NCBI GenBank assembly: GCA_000415505.1
Contig: KE354221.1
Coordinates: 1 to 47,451, forward strand
Direction of reading: 5' to 3'
DNA from: Streptomyces afghaniensis 772
GTDB lineage: Bacteria > Actinomycetota > Actinomycetes > Streptomycetales > Streptomycetaceae
DNA: 47,451 nt
Positions 36,939-45,698 of the stretch are shown here, in pieces. Positions within the stretch are counted from its first letter, which is position 1, and every line of letters starts with the position of its first letter. The notes beneath the pieces are model-generated. The model was given only the letters and a program-made list of their open reading frames with translations, had not been told where the DNA came from and searched no databases. The translations under genes and the position numbers were made by a program.

Positions 36939-37586
36939 TCACTTCCGCCAGAACAGGTGATGCGTCACCCCGCTCGGACTCGGCACGACATCGCAGTGGA
37001 ACCGGTCGAACAGCTCCTCCGGTGACTCCCAGAGCCGTGAACCGGATCCGAGCTTCACCCCCGGCGAGACCGTCACGTGCAGCGTGTCCACGAGGTCGGC
37101 GTCGAGGAACTGCCGGATGACCGTGGCGCCACCGCCGAGTCGGACGTCCTTGCCCTGTGCGGCCCGACGCGCTTGTTCGAGCACCTCGGCCGGGTCGCCG
37201 CCGACGAAGTGGAACGTCGTGTCGGAGAGGGTGAACGAAGGGCGCTCGTGGTGGGTCATGACGAACACCGGCGTGTGGAACGGCGGTTCGTCACCCCACC
37301 AGCCCTTCCACTCGTAGTCCTGCCAGGGGCCGCGCTGGGGGCCGAACTTGTTGCGGCCCATGATCTCGGCGCCGATGTTGTTCGTGAAGTCGCGCGTGAG
37401 GTAGTCGTCGAGACCACGACTGCCGCCGGGCTCGGTGCGGTTGGGCCAGCTCGCCGTGGCGCCGGCCCAGGCGAACATCTGCCCCGGGTCGGCGTGGCCG
37501 AAGGGCCGCTCCAGACTCTGGTGCTCACCGGCACCGAATCCGTCGCTCGAGACGTTGAAGTTCTGCACGCGCAGTAGCTGAGGCAC
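36939..37586 (-). CDS. Dihydrofolate reductase family protein (RibD C-terminal domain)
   Basis: A 215-residue protein. I chose the GTG at 37586 because AGGAGGAG sits just upstream; a longer in-frame start at 37640 exists. It begins LLRVQNFNVSSDGFGAG, has EIMGRNKFGPQRGPW (the MGRxxF/Y motif), TPVFVMTHHERPS, and DVRLGGGATVIRQFLDADLVDTLHVTV, the GGA.....L....ID pattern of RibD_C/YyaP-like reductases. Such proteins bind NADPH and reduce pteridine- or riboflavin-like or other small substrates. The exact reaction is unknown. It is separated from the cupin gene by 81 nt and may share its transcript. Confidence 0.87.
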   Translation of the reverse strand: MPQLLRVQNFNVSSDGFGAGEHQSLERPFGHADPGQMFAWAGATASWPNRTEPGGSRGLDDYLTRDFTNNIGAEIMGRNKFGPQRGPWQDYEWKGWWGDEPPFHTPVFVMTHHERPSFTLSDTTFHFVGGDPAEVLEQARRAAQGKDVRLGGGATVIRQFLDADLVDTLHVTVSPGVKLGSGSRLWESPEELFDRFHCDVVPSPSGVTHHLFWRK

Positions 37587-37667
37587 GACGCTCCTCCTGT
37601 AGTCGATGAGGGTTGGACCGCTCCGGCCGGCGAATCTCATCGGTCGTAGGGAAATCCCGCCTCCGGC

Positions 37668-38033
37668 TCACCCCAACTGTGCCACCACGTGCTCGATCAC
37701 CTGCTGGAATTCCTCGCTCGGGGAGAACTCCACGAACTCGCTGTCCTCCAGGGCGACCGGGACGTGGCCGGGGCCCCAGTAATACGCCTGTCCCGCCTCG
37801 TACTCCTCCTCGCCGGCGGCCGTGCTCATCCTGATCCGGCCCTTCAGCAGATAGCCCCAGTGGGGGCACTGGCACGCGTCGTCGGGCAGGCCCTTGAGGG
37901 CCGGGCCCATGTCCGTGCCCCGGGGCAGGCTGATGTAGCCCACCGACATGCCGCCCCCGATCGGCATGAGGCGCAGTTCCACGCCGTTGCCCTCCAGGGC
38001 GACGGGTACGTCGTTCCGGGTCGCCGCCGTCAT
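37668..38033 (-). CDS. Cupin-domain protein
   Basis: A 121-residue single-cupin protein starting at the ATG at 38033 after GGAGGAG. It has the first cupin motif area CPHWGYLLKGRIRM and the second GQAYYWGPGHVPVALEDSEFVEFSP. Only some canonical metal-binding residues are present (His in PHWGY, His in GPGHVP), so metal binding is uncertain. No fused DNA-binding domain is seen. It may act as a small ligand-binding or isomerase-like protein. The role is not evident from neighbours. Confidence 0.78.
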   Translation of the reverse strand: MTAATRNDVPVALEGNGVELRLMPIGGGMSVGYISLPRGTDMGPALKGLPDDACQCPHWGYLLKGRIRMSTAAGEEEYEAGQAYYWGPGHVPVALEDSEFVEFSPSEEFQQVIEHVVAQLG

Positions 38034-38163
38034 GACTCCTCCGCTCCGGCCCCGCCGGGCCTCGCGACAACGGACCTCCTCCCTCCACCCTGAACCGCCG
38101 GGGAGCGGCCCGCGACATCACGATCCGGTCAAGAGGTGTCCTCGGGGTCTTGATTTACCGGCG

Positions 38164-38203
38164 TGTAATCGATTCCATCCCTCCGTCGATGTAATCGATT
38201 CCA
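38164..38203. promoter_or_regulatory. Twin LacI-type operators upstream of the ribose operon
   Basis: TGTAATCGATTCCA occurs twice as direct copies, at 38164-38177 and 38190-38203, 26 nt apart. Each has the AATCGATT centre with the CpG expected of LacI/GalR operators. They lie 53-92 nt before the LacI start. The regulator encoded next door probably binds them and represses the whole operon, including its own gene. Confidence 0.8.
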
Positions 38204-38255
38204 CGAGCACTCAGCACGTGCTCCCACGACTGATCCACAAGGAGGTGGAGCGGCG

Positions 38256-39275
38256 GTGGCCAGCATCAAGGACGTCGCTGCCGAGGCCGGCGTATCCGTC
38301 GCCACGGTCTCGCGCGTCCTGAACGACCACCCGTCGGTCAGCGCCGACGCACGCACGCGCGTGCTGGCCGCCGTCGAGTCCCTGGGCTACCGCCCGAACG
38401 CCGTCGCCCGCTCGCTGCGCACCGACCAGACCCACACCCTCGGCCTGGTCATCAGCGACGTACTGAACCCGTACTTCACCGAACTGGCCCGCTCCGTCGA
38501 GGAGGAGGCCCGCGCGCTCGGCTACAGCGTCATCATCGGCAACGCCGACGAGCGGCCCGACCTCCAGGACCACCACGTACGCAACCTGCTGGACCGGCGG
38601 ATCGACGGGCTGCTCGTCTCCCCCACGGACGGCGGCTCGCCGCTGATGCTGGACGCCGTGCGGGCGGGGACGCCCATGGTGTTCGTGGACCGGTGGATCC
38701 CGGGCGTGGACGTGCCGGTGGTCCGTGCGGACGGCCGGGCCGCCGTGCGGGATCTCGTGGCGCATCTGTACGGGCTCGGGCACCGGCGGGTCGCGATCAT
38801 CGCGGGTCCGGCGGCGACCACGACCGGACGCGAGCGCGTGGAGGTCTTCAGGGAGGCTCTCCAGGAGCACGGGCTCGACCTCCCCGAGGCCTACACGGGC
38901 CAGGGCGACTTCCAGGCCGAGAGCGGGCGGCGGGTCACCGAGGGCTTCCTCGACCTGGCCGAACCGCCCGAGGTCGTGTTCGCCGCGGACAACCTGATGG
39001 CGCTCGGCGCGCTGGACGCCGTACGCGCGCGTGGACTGCGGGTTCCCGACGACATCGCGCTGGCCGCGTTCGACGACATCCGCTGGTTCGTGCACACCGA
39101 CCCGCCGGTCACCGCGATCGCCCAGCCCACGGGCGAGCTGGGCCGGGCCGCCGTACGGGCCCTGGTCGACCGCATCGAGGGGCGGCCCGGCGAGTCCGTC
39201 ACCCTCCCCGCCCGTCTCGTCGTACGCCGCTCGTGCGGCGAGTCCCCCTCCCCAGTGCAAAGGAGCACGACGTGA
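38256..39275 (+). CDS. LacI-family repressor of the ribose operon
   Basis: A 339-residue regulator starting at the GTG at 38256 behind AAGGAGG. The N-terminal HTH and hinge are classical (MASIKDVAAEAGVSVATVSR; residues 1-25, then a hinge with SLGYRPNAVARSLR). The periplasmic-binding-like effector domain runs from about 62 to the end (TLGLVISDVLNPYFTELAR, GHRRVAIIAGP, AAFDDIRWF). Ribose or a phosphorylated pentose is the likely inducer, from the genes it precedes. Its stop overlaps the ATPase start (GTGA), so it is autoregulated within the operon. Confidence 0.92.
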   Translation: MASIKDVAAEAGVSVATVSRVLNDHPSVSADARTRVLAAVESLGYRPNAVARSLRTDQTHTLGLVISDVLNPYFTELARSVEEEARALGYSVIIGNADERPDLQDHHVRNLLDRRIDGLLVSPTDGGSPLMLDAVRAGTPMVFVDRWIPGVDVPVVRADGRAAVRDLVAHLYGLGHRRVAIIAGPAATTTGRERVEVFREALQEHGLDLPEAYTGQGDFQAESGRRVTEGFLDLAEPPEVVFAADNLMALGALDAVRARGLRVPDDIALAAFDDIRWFVHTDPPVTAIAQPTGELGRAAVRALVDRIEGRPGESVTLPARLVVRRSCGESPSPVQRSTT

Positions 39276-40810
39276 GCAACCCGGACGAGTTGCTGCGCAT
39301 CGAGGGCATACGCAAGACCTTCCCGGGTGTGGTCGCGCTGGACGGCGTCGACTTCGACCTGCGCCGGGGCGAGGTGCATGTGCTGCTCGGTGAGAACGGC
39401 GCGGGCAAGAGCACCCTCATCAAGATGCTCTCCGGCGCCTACACGCCCGACGCCGGGCGGATCCTGGTCGGCGGCGAGGAGGTGCGCATCCAGGGTGCGC
39501 AGGACTCCGAGCGGCTCGGGATCGCGACCATCTACCAGGAGTTCAACCTCGTTCCGGACCTGACGGTCGCCGAGAACATCTTCCTGGGGCGGCAGCCGCG
39601 CCGGTTCGGGGTGATCGACCGGAAGCGGATGGAGGCCGACGCCGAGGTCCTCCTCGCGCGCGTGGGTGTGAACGTGTCGCCCCGCGCGCGGGTGCGCGAA
39701 CTCGGCATCGCCCGACTGCAGATGGTCGAGATCGCCAAGGCGCTCAGCCTCGACGCGCGCGTGCTCATCATGGACGAGCCGACCGCCGTGCTCACCTCCG
39801 AGGAGGTCGAGAAGCTCTTCGCGATCGCGCGCACGCTGCGAGAGGACGGCGTCGGGATCGTGTTCATCACACATCACCTGGAGGAGATCGCCGCCCTCGG
39901 TGACCGGGTGACGGTCATCCGGGACGGCAGGAGCGTCGGGCAGGTCCCGGCCTCCACCCCGGAGGACGAGCTCGTACGGCTCATGGTGGGGCGGTCGATC
40001 GAGCAGCAGTATCCGCGCGAGCGGGCCGACCGCGGTGCCGCCTTGCTGTCCGTCGAGGGACTCACCCGGGACGGTGTCTTCCACGACGTCAGCTTCGAGG
40101 TGCACGCCGGTGAGGTGGTCGGCATCGCGGGGCTGGTGGGCGCCGGCCGTACGGAGGTCGTACGGGCCGTGTTCGGGGCGGACCCGTACGACAAGGGGGC
40201 CGTGAAGGTCGCCGGTTCCGGCGTCCCCAAGTACGACGTCAACGCGGCGATGACCGCGGGCATCGGGCTCGTCCCCGAGGACCGCAAGGGCCAGGGCCTG
40301 GTGCTGGACGCGTCGGTCGAGGAGAACCTCGGTCTGGTGACGCTGCGCTCGGCCACCCGGGCGGGGCTCGTCGACCTCAAGGGGCAGCGCGAGGCCGCCG
40401 AGCGGATCGCGGGGCAGCTCGGTGTGCGGATGGCGGGCCTCGGCCAGCACGTGCGCACGCTCTCCGGCGGCAACCAGCAGAAGGTCGTCATCGGCAAGTG
40501 GCTGCTCGCCGACACCAAGGTGCTGATCCTCGACGAGCCGACGCGCGGTATCGACGTCGGCGCCAAGGTCGAGATCTACCAGCTGGTCAACGAACTCACC
40601 GCGGCCGGAGCCGCCGTCCTGATGATCTCCAGCGACCTGCCCGAGGTGCTCGGCATGAGCGACCGGGTCCTGGTGATGGCGCAGGGCCGGATCGCCGGCG
40701 AACTCTCCGCCGACGAGGCGACCCAGGACGCCGTGATGGCACTCGCCGTCAGCACTCCGACGACCACGACCACGATCACGACCGGAACGGAGGCCGCCCG
40801 TGGCCACTGA
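39272..40810 (+). CDS. rbsA: Ribose-type sugar ABC transporter ATPase
   Basis: A 512-residue CUT2-type ATPase with two ABC halves. Half one has [31 protein letters not shown] and [11 protein letters not shown]. Half two has the degenerate [16 protein letters not shown], then [15 protein letters not shown] and [15 protein letters not shown]. That pattern (intact first, altered second Walker A) is the RbsA/MglA/XylG family. It energises uptake of ribose or a related monosaccharide. The GTG at 39272 is coupled to the LacI gene, and its stop overlaps the permease gene by 11 nt. Confidence 0.95.
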   Translation: MSNPDELLRIEGIRKTFPGVVALDGVDFDLRRGEVHVLLGENGAGKSTLIKMLSGAYTPDAGRILVGGEEVRIQGAQDSERLGIATIYQEFNLVPDLTVAENIFLGRQPRRFGVIDRKRMEADAEVLLARVGVNVSPRARVRELGIARLQMVEIAKALSLDARVLIMDEPTAVLTSEEVEKLFAIARTLREDGVGIVFITHHLEEIAALGDRVTVIRDGRSVGQVPASTPEDELVRLMVGRSIEQQYPRERADRGAALLSVEGLTRDGVFHDVSFEVHAGEVVGIAGLVGAGRTEVVRAVFGADPYDKGAVKVAGSGVPKYDVNAAMTAGIGLVPEDRKGQGLVLDASVEENLGLVTLRSATRAGLVDLKGQREAAERIAGQLGVRMAGLGQHVRTLSGGNQQKVVIGKWLLADTKVLILDEPTRGIDVGAKVEIYQLVNELTAAGAAVLMISSDLPEVLGMSDRVLVMAQGRIAGELSADEATQDAVMALAVSTPTTTTTITTGTEAARGH

Positions 40811-42749
40811 CACGCTCAAGAGCACGACGGGCGCGGGTGGCGCCTCGGGCGGCCTGCGCCGTCTCCTGCTCGACAACGGCGCGCTCACCGCGCTCATCGT
40901 CCTCGTCGTCGCGATGTCGGCGCTGTCCGGCGACTTCCTGACGACCGACAACCTCCTGAACGTCGGCGTACAGGCGGCCGTCACCGCCATCCTCGCCTTC
41001 GGCGTCACCTTCGTGATCGTCTCGGCGGGCATCGACCTGTCGGTCGGCTCGGTCGCCGCGCTGTCGGCCACGGTCCTCGCGTGGAGCGCCACCTCGGCGG
41101 GCGTCCCCGTGTTCCTCGCCGTCCTGCTCGCCCTTGCGACCGGTATCGCGTGCGGCCTGGTCAACGGCATCCTGATCTCCTACGGCAAGTTGCCGCCGTT
41201 CATCGCGACGCTGGCCATGCTGTCGGTGGCCCGCGGTCTGCTGCTGGTCATCTCCGAGGGCTCGCCGATCGCCTTCCCCGACTCGGTCTCCCGCCTGGGC
41301 GACGCGCTCGGCGGCTGGCTGCCGGTGCCGGTGCTCGTCATGGTCGTGATGGGCCTCATCGCCGCGTTCGTGCTCGGCCGGACGTACATCGGCCGCTCCA
41401 TGTACGCGATCGGCGGCAACGAGGAGGCCGCGCGGCTGTCCGGCCTGCGCGTGAAGAAGCAGAAGCTCGCGATCTACGCCTTCTCGGGCGTCTTCGCCGC
41501 CGTCGCCGGTGTCGTGCTCGCCGCTCGGCTGTCCTCCGCACAGCCCCAGGCCGCCGACGGCTACGAACTGGACGCGATCGCCGCGGTCGTCATCGGCGGC
41601 GCCTCCCTCGCGGGCGGCACCGGCAAGGCGTCCGGCACGCTCATCGGCGCGCTGATCCTCGCCGTGCTGCGCAACGGGCTGAACCTGCTGAACGTGTCGG
41701 CGTTCTGGCAGCAGGTCGTCATCGGCGTCGTCATCGCGCTGGCGGTGCTGCTGGACACGGCCCGCCGCAAGGCCGGGGTGACCCCGGTCGCGGGCGGCGC
41801 GGGCGGCGGCAAGGGCAAGCAGGCGACGACGTACGCGCTCGCGGCCGTGGTCACCGTCGCGATCGTCGGCGCCACCTCCTTCCTGCACAACGGCTCCTCC
41901 TCGGCGAGCACCCCGAAGATGGGACTGTCGCTGTCCACCCTCAACAACCCCTTCTTCGTGCAGATCCGGGCGGGCGCCCAGGCCGAGGCGAAGAAGCTGG
42001 GCGTGGACCTGACCGTCACGGACGCCCAGAACGACGCCTCCCAGCAGGCCAACCAGCTCCAGAACTTCACCAGTTCCGGACTCGGCGCGATCATCGTCAA
42101 CCCGGTCGACTCGGACGCGGCGGGCAACTCGGTGAAGGCCGCCGACCAGGCGAAGATCCCGGTCATCGCCGTCGACCGCGGCGTCAACAACGCCAGGACC
42201 GACACCCTCGTCGCCTCCGACAACGTCACCGGCGGCGAACTCGCCGCGAAGACCATCGCCGACAAGCTGGGCGGCAAGGGCAAGATCGTGATCCTCCAGG
42301 GCCAGGCCGGCACCTCCGCCGCCCGCGAACGCGCCCAGGGCTTCGCCAACGGGCTCAAGGCCTACCCGGGCATCCAGGTCGTCGCCCAGCAGCCGGCCGA
42401 CTTCGACCGCACCAAGGGCCTCGACGTGATGTCGAACCTGCTCCAGGCCCACCCGGACGTCCAGGGCGTCATCGCCGCCAACGACGAGATGGCGCTCGGC
42501 GCGATCAAGGCCCTGGGCTCCAAGGCCGGCACGTCGGTCTCCGTGGTCGGCTTCGACGGCACGCCTGACGGACTGAAGGCGGTCGAGGGCGGCACGCTGT
42601 ACGCGTCCGTGGCGCAGCAGCCGTCCCAGCTCGGGAAGATCGCCGTGGACAACGCCCTGAAGGCACTCCAGGGCAAGAAGGTCGAGGAGACGGTGAAGGT
42701 GCCGGTGAAGGTGGTCACGAAGGAGAACGTGGCCGGGTTCAGCGGCTGA
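40800..42749 (+). CDS. Fusion of ribose ABC permease (RbsC) and sugar-binding protein (RbsB)
   Basis: A 649-residue fusion starting at the GTG at 40800 after ACGGAGG. Residues 1-320 are a CUT2 permease: about eight helices, [35 protein letters not shown], and [20 protein letters not shown], the ATPase-contact region. After a Gly/Lys linker, an extra helix at about 343-362 crosses outward. Residues about 370-649 are a complete RbsB-like binding protein ([51 protein letters not shown]) without its own signal peptide. The binding protein is thus tethered to its permease. From memory, S. coelicolor has the same fusion. A hairpin follows before rbsK. Confidence 0.94.
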   Translation: MATDTLKSTTGAGGASGGLRRLLLDNGALTALIVLVVAMSALSGDFLTTDNLLNVGVQAAVTAILAFGVTFVIVSAGIDLSVGSVAALSATVLAWSATSAGVPVFLAVLLALATGIACGLVNGILISYGKLPPFIATLAMLSVARGLLLVISEGSPIAFPDSVSRLGDALGGWLPVPVLVMVVMGLIAAFVLGRTYIGRSMYAIGGNEEAARLSGLRVKKQKLAIYAFSGVFAAVAGVVLAARLSSAQPQAADGYELDAIAAVVIGGASLAGGTGKASGTLIGALILAVLRNGLNLLNVSAFWQQVVIGVVIALAVLLDTARRKAGVTPVAGGAGGGKGKQATTYALAAVVTVAIVGATSFLHNGSSSASTPKMGLSLSTLNNPFFVQIRAGAQAEAKKLGVDLTVTDAQNDASQQANQLQNFTSSGLGAIIVNPVDSDAAGNSVKAADQAKIPVIAVDRGVNNARTDTLVASDNVTGGELAAKTIADKLGGKGKIVILQGQAGTSAARERAQGFANGLKAYPGIQVVAQQPADFDRTKGLDVMSNLLQAHPDVQGVIAANDEMALGAIKALGSKAGTSVSVVGFDGTPDGLKAVEGGTLYASVAQQPSQLGKIAVDNALKALQGKKVEETVKVPVKVVTKENVAGFSG

Positions 42750-42760
42750 CATCGGGGAAC

Positions 42761-42797
42761 GGCGGGCGGTCATCCACTCCTGGTGGGGCCGCCCGCC
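42761..42797 (+). promoter_or_regulatory. Stem-loop between the transporter fusion and rbsK
   Basis: Perfect 9-nt arms (GGCGGGCGG and CCGCCCGCC) with an inner CCAC/GTGG stem. There is no T tract. It may be an attenuator or mRNA-stability element that sets lower expression of rbsK-rbsD than of the transporter. Confidence 0.55.
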
Positions 42798-42823
42798 CAT
42801 GTCACTCACTTGGGGAGAAACTC

Positions 42824-43726
42824 ATGTACGACTACGACCTCCTGGTCGTGGGGTCGGCCAACGCCGACCTGGTGATCGGTGTCGAGCGCCGGCCCGGTGC
42901 CGGCGAGACCGTGCTCGGCTCCGACCTGGCCGTCCACCCGGGCGGCAAGGGCGCGAACCAGGCGGTCGCGGCCGCCCGGCTCGGAGCCCGTACGGCTCTG
43001 CTGGCCCGGGTCGGCGACGACGCGTACGGACGGCTGCTGCTGGACTCGCAGCGCTCGGCCGGCGTGGACACGGTGGGTGTCCTGGTGGGCGGCGCGCCGA
43101 CCGGGGTCGCGCTGATCACGGTCGACCCGTCCGGGGACAACAGCATCGTGGTCTCGCCGGGTGCGAACGGCCGGCTGGCCCCGGACGACGTCAGCGCCGC
43201 AGGGAGCCTCTTCCACGCCTCCCGGGTGGTCTCGGCGCAGCTGGAGATCCCGCTGGAGACGGTGGTGGAGGTCGTACGGAACCTGGCGCCGGAGAGCCGT
43301 TTCGTGCTGAATCCCTCGCCGCCGCGCCCGCTTCCGCAGGAGGTGCTGGCGGCGTGCGATCCGCTGATCGTCAACGAGCACGAGGCGAAGGTGATCCTGG
43401 GCTCGGCCGCCGTGGGCGACAGCCCGGAGGACTGGGCGCGCATCCTGCTCGCGAAGGGACCGCGGTCGGTGGTGGTGACGCTGGGCGCGGAGGGCGCGCT
43501 GGTCGCCTCCGCGCAGGGCGTCACCCGGGTGCCGTCCGTGAAGGTGAGCGCCGTGGACACGACCGGCGCGGGTGACGCGTTCACCGCCGCGCTGGCCTTC
43601 CGGCTGGGGGCCGGTGAGTCCCTCGCGGAGGCGGCCGCGTACGCGGCGCGGGTCGGGGCGGTGACCGTGACGAAGGAGGGCGCGCAGGCGTCCTTCCCCA
43701 CGGCGGCGGAGGTCGCTGCGCAGTGA
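42824..43726 (+). CDS. rbsK: Ribokinase
   Basis: A 300-residue PfkB-family ribokinase. The N-terminal DLLVVGSANADLVIGVERRP with VHPGGKGANQAVAAARLGA is typical of RbsK. The C-terminal DTTGAGDAFTAALAFRL contains the catalytic Asp and anion hole. It phosphorylates D-ribose to ribose-5-phosphate with ATP. The ATG at 42824 follows GGGGAGAAA. The stop overlaps the rbsD start (GTGA). Confidence 0.95.
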   Translation: MYDYDLLVVGSANADLVIGVERRPGAGETVLGSDLAVHPGGKGANQAVAAARLGARTALLARVGDDAYGRLLLDSQRSAGVDTVGVLVGGAPTGVALITVDPSGDNSIVVSPGANGRLAPDDVSAAGSLFHASRVVSAQLEIPLETVVEVVRNLAPESRFVLNPSPPRPLPQEVLAACDPLIVNEHEAKVILGSAAVGDSPEDWARILLAKGPRSVVVTLGAEGALVASAQGVTRVPSVKVSAVDTTGAGDAFTAALAFRLGAGESLAEAAAYAARVGAVTVTKEGAQASFPTAAEVAAQ

Positions 43727-44112
43727 AGAAGGCCGGAATACTGAACCGTCACCTCGCCGGTGCGCTGGCCGAGCTGGGCCACGGCGACGGGGTGCTGGTG
43801 TGCGACGCGGGCATGCCCGTTCCCGACGGCCCGCGGGTGGTGGACCTGGCCTTCCGGGCCGGGGTGCCGGCGTTCGCGGAGGTGCTGGAGGGGCTGCTGG
43901 CCGAGCTGGTCGTCGAGGGGGCGACGGCGGCGGAGGAGGTACGGGAAGCGAACCGGGAGGCTTCGGAGCTCCTGGACGGGCACTTCCCGTCGCTGGAGCT
44001 GGTGTCGCACGAGCGGCTCAAGGAACTGTCGGCCCGGGCCCGGCTGATCGTCCGCACGGGCGAGGCACGGCCGTACGCGAACGTGCTGCTGCGCTGCGGC
44101 GTCTTCTTCTGA
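43723..44112 (+). CDS. rbsD: D-ribose pyranase
   Basis: A 129-residue RbsD protein, the usual length, starting MKKAGILNRHLAGALAELGH (catalytic His region) with VCDAGMPVPDGPRVVDLAF, and ending VRTGEARPYANVLLRCGVFF, the family's C-terminal active-site signature. It interconverts the pyranose and furanose forms of ribose, supplying the form RbsK uses. It is the last gene of the operon, coupled to rbsK by GTGA and followed by a strong terminator. Confidence 0.95.
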   Translation: MKKAGILNRHLAGALAELGHGDGVLVCDAGMPVPDGPRVVDLAFRAGVPAFAEVLEGLLAELVVEGATAAEEVREANREASELLDGHFPSLELVSHERLKELSARARLIVRTGEARPYANVLLRCGVFF

Positions 44113-44159
44113 GACCTCGAATGAGACCCGGAAAGGCCGGAAAGGCCCGAAAAGGTTTC

Positions 44160-44198
44160 GAGGGGGCCCGGTCCGTCGACCGGGCCCCCTCGGCTTTT
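44160..44198 (+). terminator. Strong terminator of the ribose operon
   Basis: Perfect 14-nt GC-rich arms (GAGGGGGCCCGGTC and its complement) with a 4-nt loop, followed by GGCTTTTCC. It lies 47 nt after the rbsD stop. Confidence 0.92.
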
Positions 44199-44328
44199 CC
44201 CCTCCCGTCAGGAACCCCCGCGATCCCCCCAGATCCCCCTCCAGAAGTCCTGACACCAAGTACGACCCGCGAGGGGCGGGAAGGGTTGCACGGCAAAGTA
44301 AGAAATTCTTGCCGGATTCTCGGAAAGA

Positions 44329-44832
44329 TCACCGCGCCGGCCGGGTCAGCACGCGGGTGAGACCGCCGTCGTCCTCCTCGACGTCCCTGACGTGCGCGAA
44401 TCCGATCCGGCCGAGCAGGCGCAGGGAGGCCTCGTTCTGCGCGGCGACGGTGGCGTGCACCTCGGTCAGCCCGAGTGTGTCCAAGCCGTACCTGACGAGC
44501 GCCTCCGCCAGCTCCGTCCCGAGCCCGCTGCCCCAGGCCTCCGGGGCCAGGGCGTAGACGATCTCGTGACCGTCGACCGCGTCCGTCCGCTTGATCTCCG
44601 CGTGCCCGACCAGTCGCCCACCGCGCCGGACCGCCCACACGTCGAACAGGTCCCGGGCGTAGACCTTGGTGAAGATCCGCCCGAACAGGGCCCGGTCGTC
44701 CGCCTCGGCGGCGGGGCCGTCACCCATCCACCGGGAGACCCTGGTGTCCTGGAACAGGGCGACGAAGTCCTCTTCGTCCTCCGGGGTGTAGGCGTCGAGG
44801 AGCAGGCGGGCGGTGCGCAGGGTCGGGGGCAT
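44329..44832 (-). CDS. GNAT acetyltransferase (RimJ/RimL-like)
   Basis: A 167-residue acetyltransferase of the RimJ/RimL type: LRTARLLLDAYTPEDEEDFV at the N-terminus, WAVRRGGRLVGHAEIKR, YALAPEAWGSGLGTELAEAL (the acetyl-CoA pyrophosphate loop, here WGSGLGTE) and VAAQNEASLRLLGRIGFAHV. It transfers acetyl from acetyl-CoA to an amine, perhaps a protein N-terminus or a small molecule. The ATG at 44832 has no ribosome site, but a -10 hexamer lies 8 nt upstream, so its mRNA is probably leaderless. Confidence 0.88.
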   Translation of the reverse strand: MPPTLRTARLLLDAYTPEDEEDFVALFQDTRVSRWMGDGPAAEADDRALFGRIFTKVYARDLFDVWAVRRGGRLVGHAEIKRTDAVDGHEIVYALAPEAWGSGLGTELAEALVRYGLDTLGLTEVHATVAAQNEASLRLLGRIGFAHVRDVEEDDGGLTRVLTRPAR

Positions 44833-44840
44833 GGGGGGTG

Positions 44841-44870
44841 ACGCTAGCCATGCGGACAGTGGGGGTGCAA
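44841..44870 (-). promoter_or_regulatory. Leaderless-type promoter of the GNAT gene
   Basis: On the minus strand TTGCAC (44870-44865), an 18-nt spacer and TAGCGT (44846-44841) end 8 nt before the ATG, placing the transcript start at or next to the A of the start codon. Confidence 0.6.
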
Positions 44871-44889
44871 CGCACTTTCCGCGGGAGCG

Positions 44890-45606
44890 TCACGGGGTGC
44901 GGAAGCCGCGGAACGTCACGCGCTTCCGGCTGGTGAAGCCGAGTCGTTCGTAGAGGGCGATCGCTTCGGTGTTCGTGTCCGCCACGTGCAGGAAGGGGCG
45001 TTGGCCCTGGGCCAGGATGCGGGTGACGAGGGCGGTGACCAGGCGGAGGGCGTGGCCTCGCCCGCGTGCCTCGGGGTCCGTGCAGACGGCGCTGATCTCG
45101 GTCCATCCGGGAGGCCGGAGCCGCTCGCCCGCCATGGCGACCAGCCTGCCGCCGTCGCGGACGCCGAGGTAGGTGCCGAGGTCGCGGGTGCGCGGCCAGA
45201 ACGGCCCGGGTCTGGTTCGTGCGGCCAGGTCGAGCATCTCGGGCACATCGGCTTCGCCGAGTTCGACCACGTCGGTGCCGCCGGTCGCGGCACGGGCCTG
45301 AGCGGGCCGGCTGCCGGCGGGCCAGATCATCTGGCGGCCTTCGAGGACGAAGACCGGCTCCCAGTCCGGCGGCGGGGTCGCCGGGCAGCTGAACATGTCG
45401 GCGAACGCGTCCCGGCCGAGGAGCCGTGCGAGATCGGCCCAGTCCGCCGCGTTCGCTTCGGCGGGTACCGCCGAGAAGGTCGCGACCCCCGGCAGGTAGG
45501 TGGCGGCCCGGCCGGCCCGGCGGCCGAGCTCCGCGTGGCGGCCTCGAAGCGACTCGCCCACCGGGTCGTCGAGTGCCGTGGTGTCACCGCTGTCGCCGTT
45601 CGTCAT
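44890..45606 (-). CDS. GNAT acetyltransferase with an N-terminal extension
   Basis: A 238-residue protein. The first 110 residues form a helical, Trp-containing domain of unknown role. The C-terminal GNAT domain includes LGVRDGGRLVAMAGERL, WTEISAVCTDPEARGRGHAL (motif A, R-G-R-G-H) and LHVADTNTEAIALYERLGF. This FR47/ElaA-like arrangement occurs in uncharacterised GNATs. The ATG at 45606 has a TAGCCT hexamer 8 nt upstream but a poor -35 box, so a leaderless start is possible. It lies 57 nt upstream of the other GNAT gene and is divergent from the MoxR gene. Confidence 0.85.
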   Translation of the reverse strand: MTNGDSGDTTALDDPVGESLRGRHAELGRRAGRAATYLPGVATFSAVPAEANAADWADLARLLGRDAFADMFSCPATPPPDWEPVFVLEGRQMIWPAGSRPAQARAATGGTDVVELGEADVPEMLDLAARTRPGPFWPRTRDLGTYLGVRDGGRLVAMAGERLRPPGWTEISAVCTDPEARGRGHALRLVTALVTRILAQGQRPFLHVADTNTEAIALYERLGFTSRKRVTFRGFRTP

Positions 45607-45698
45607 CGTGGACCAGGCTACCGTTCATTTCATCGTAGGTTCGGGTCACAGGGCCCGTCTCGTCGGATCAACACGGTGTCGCAGGAAAGGAGTTGAAC

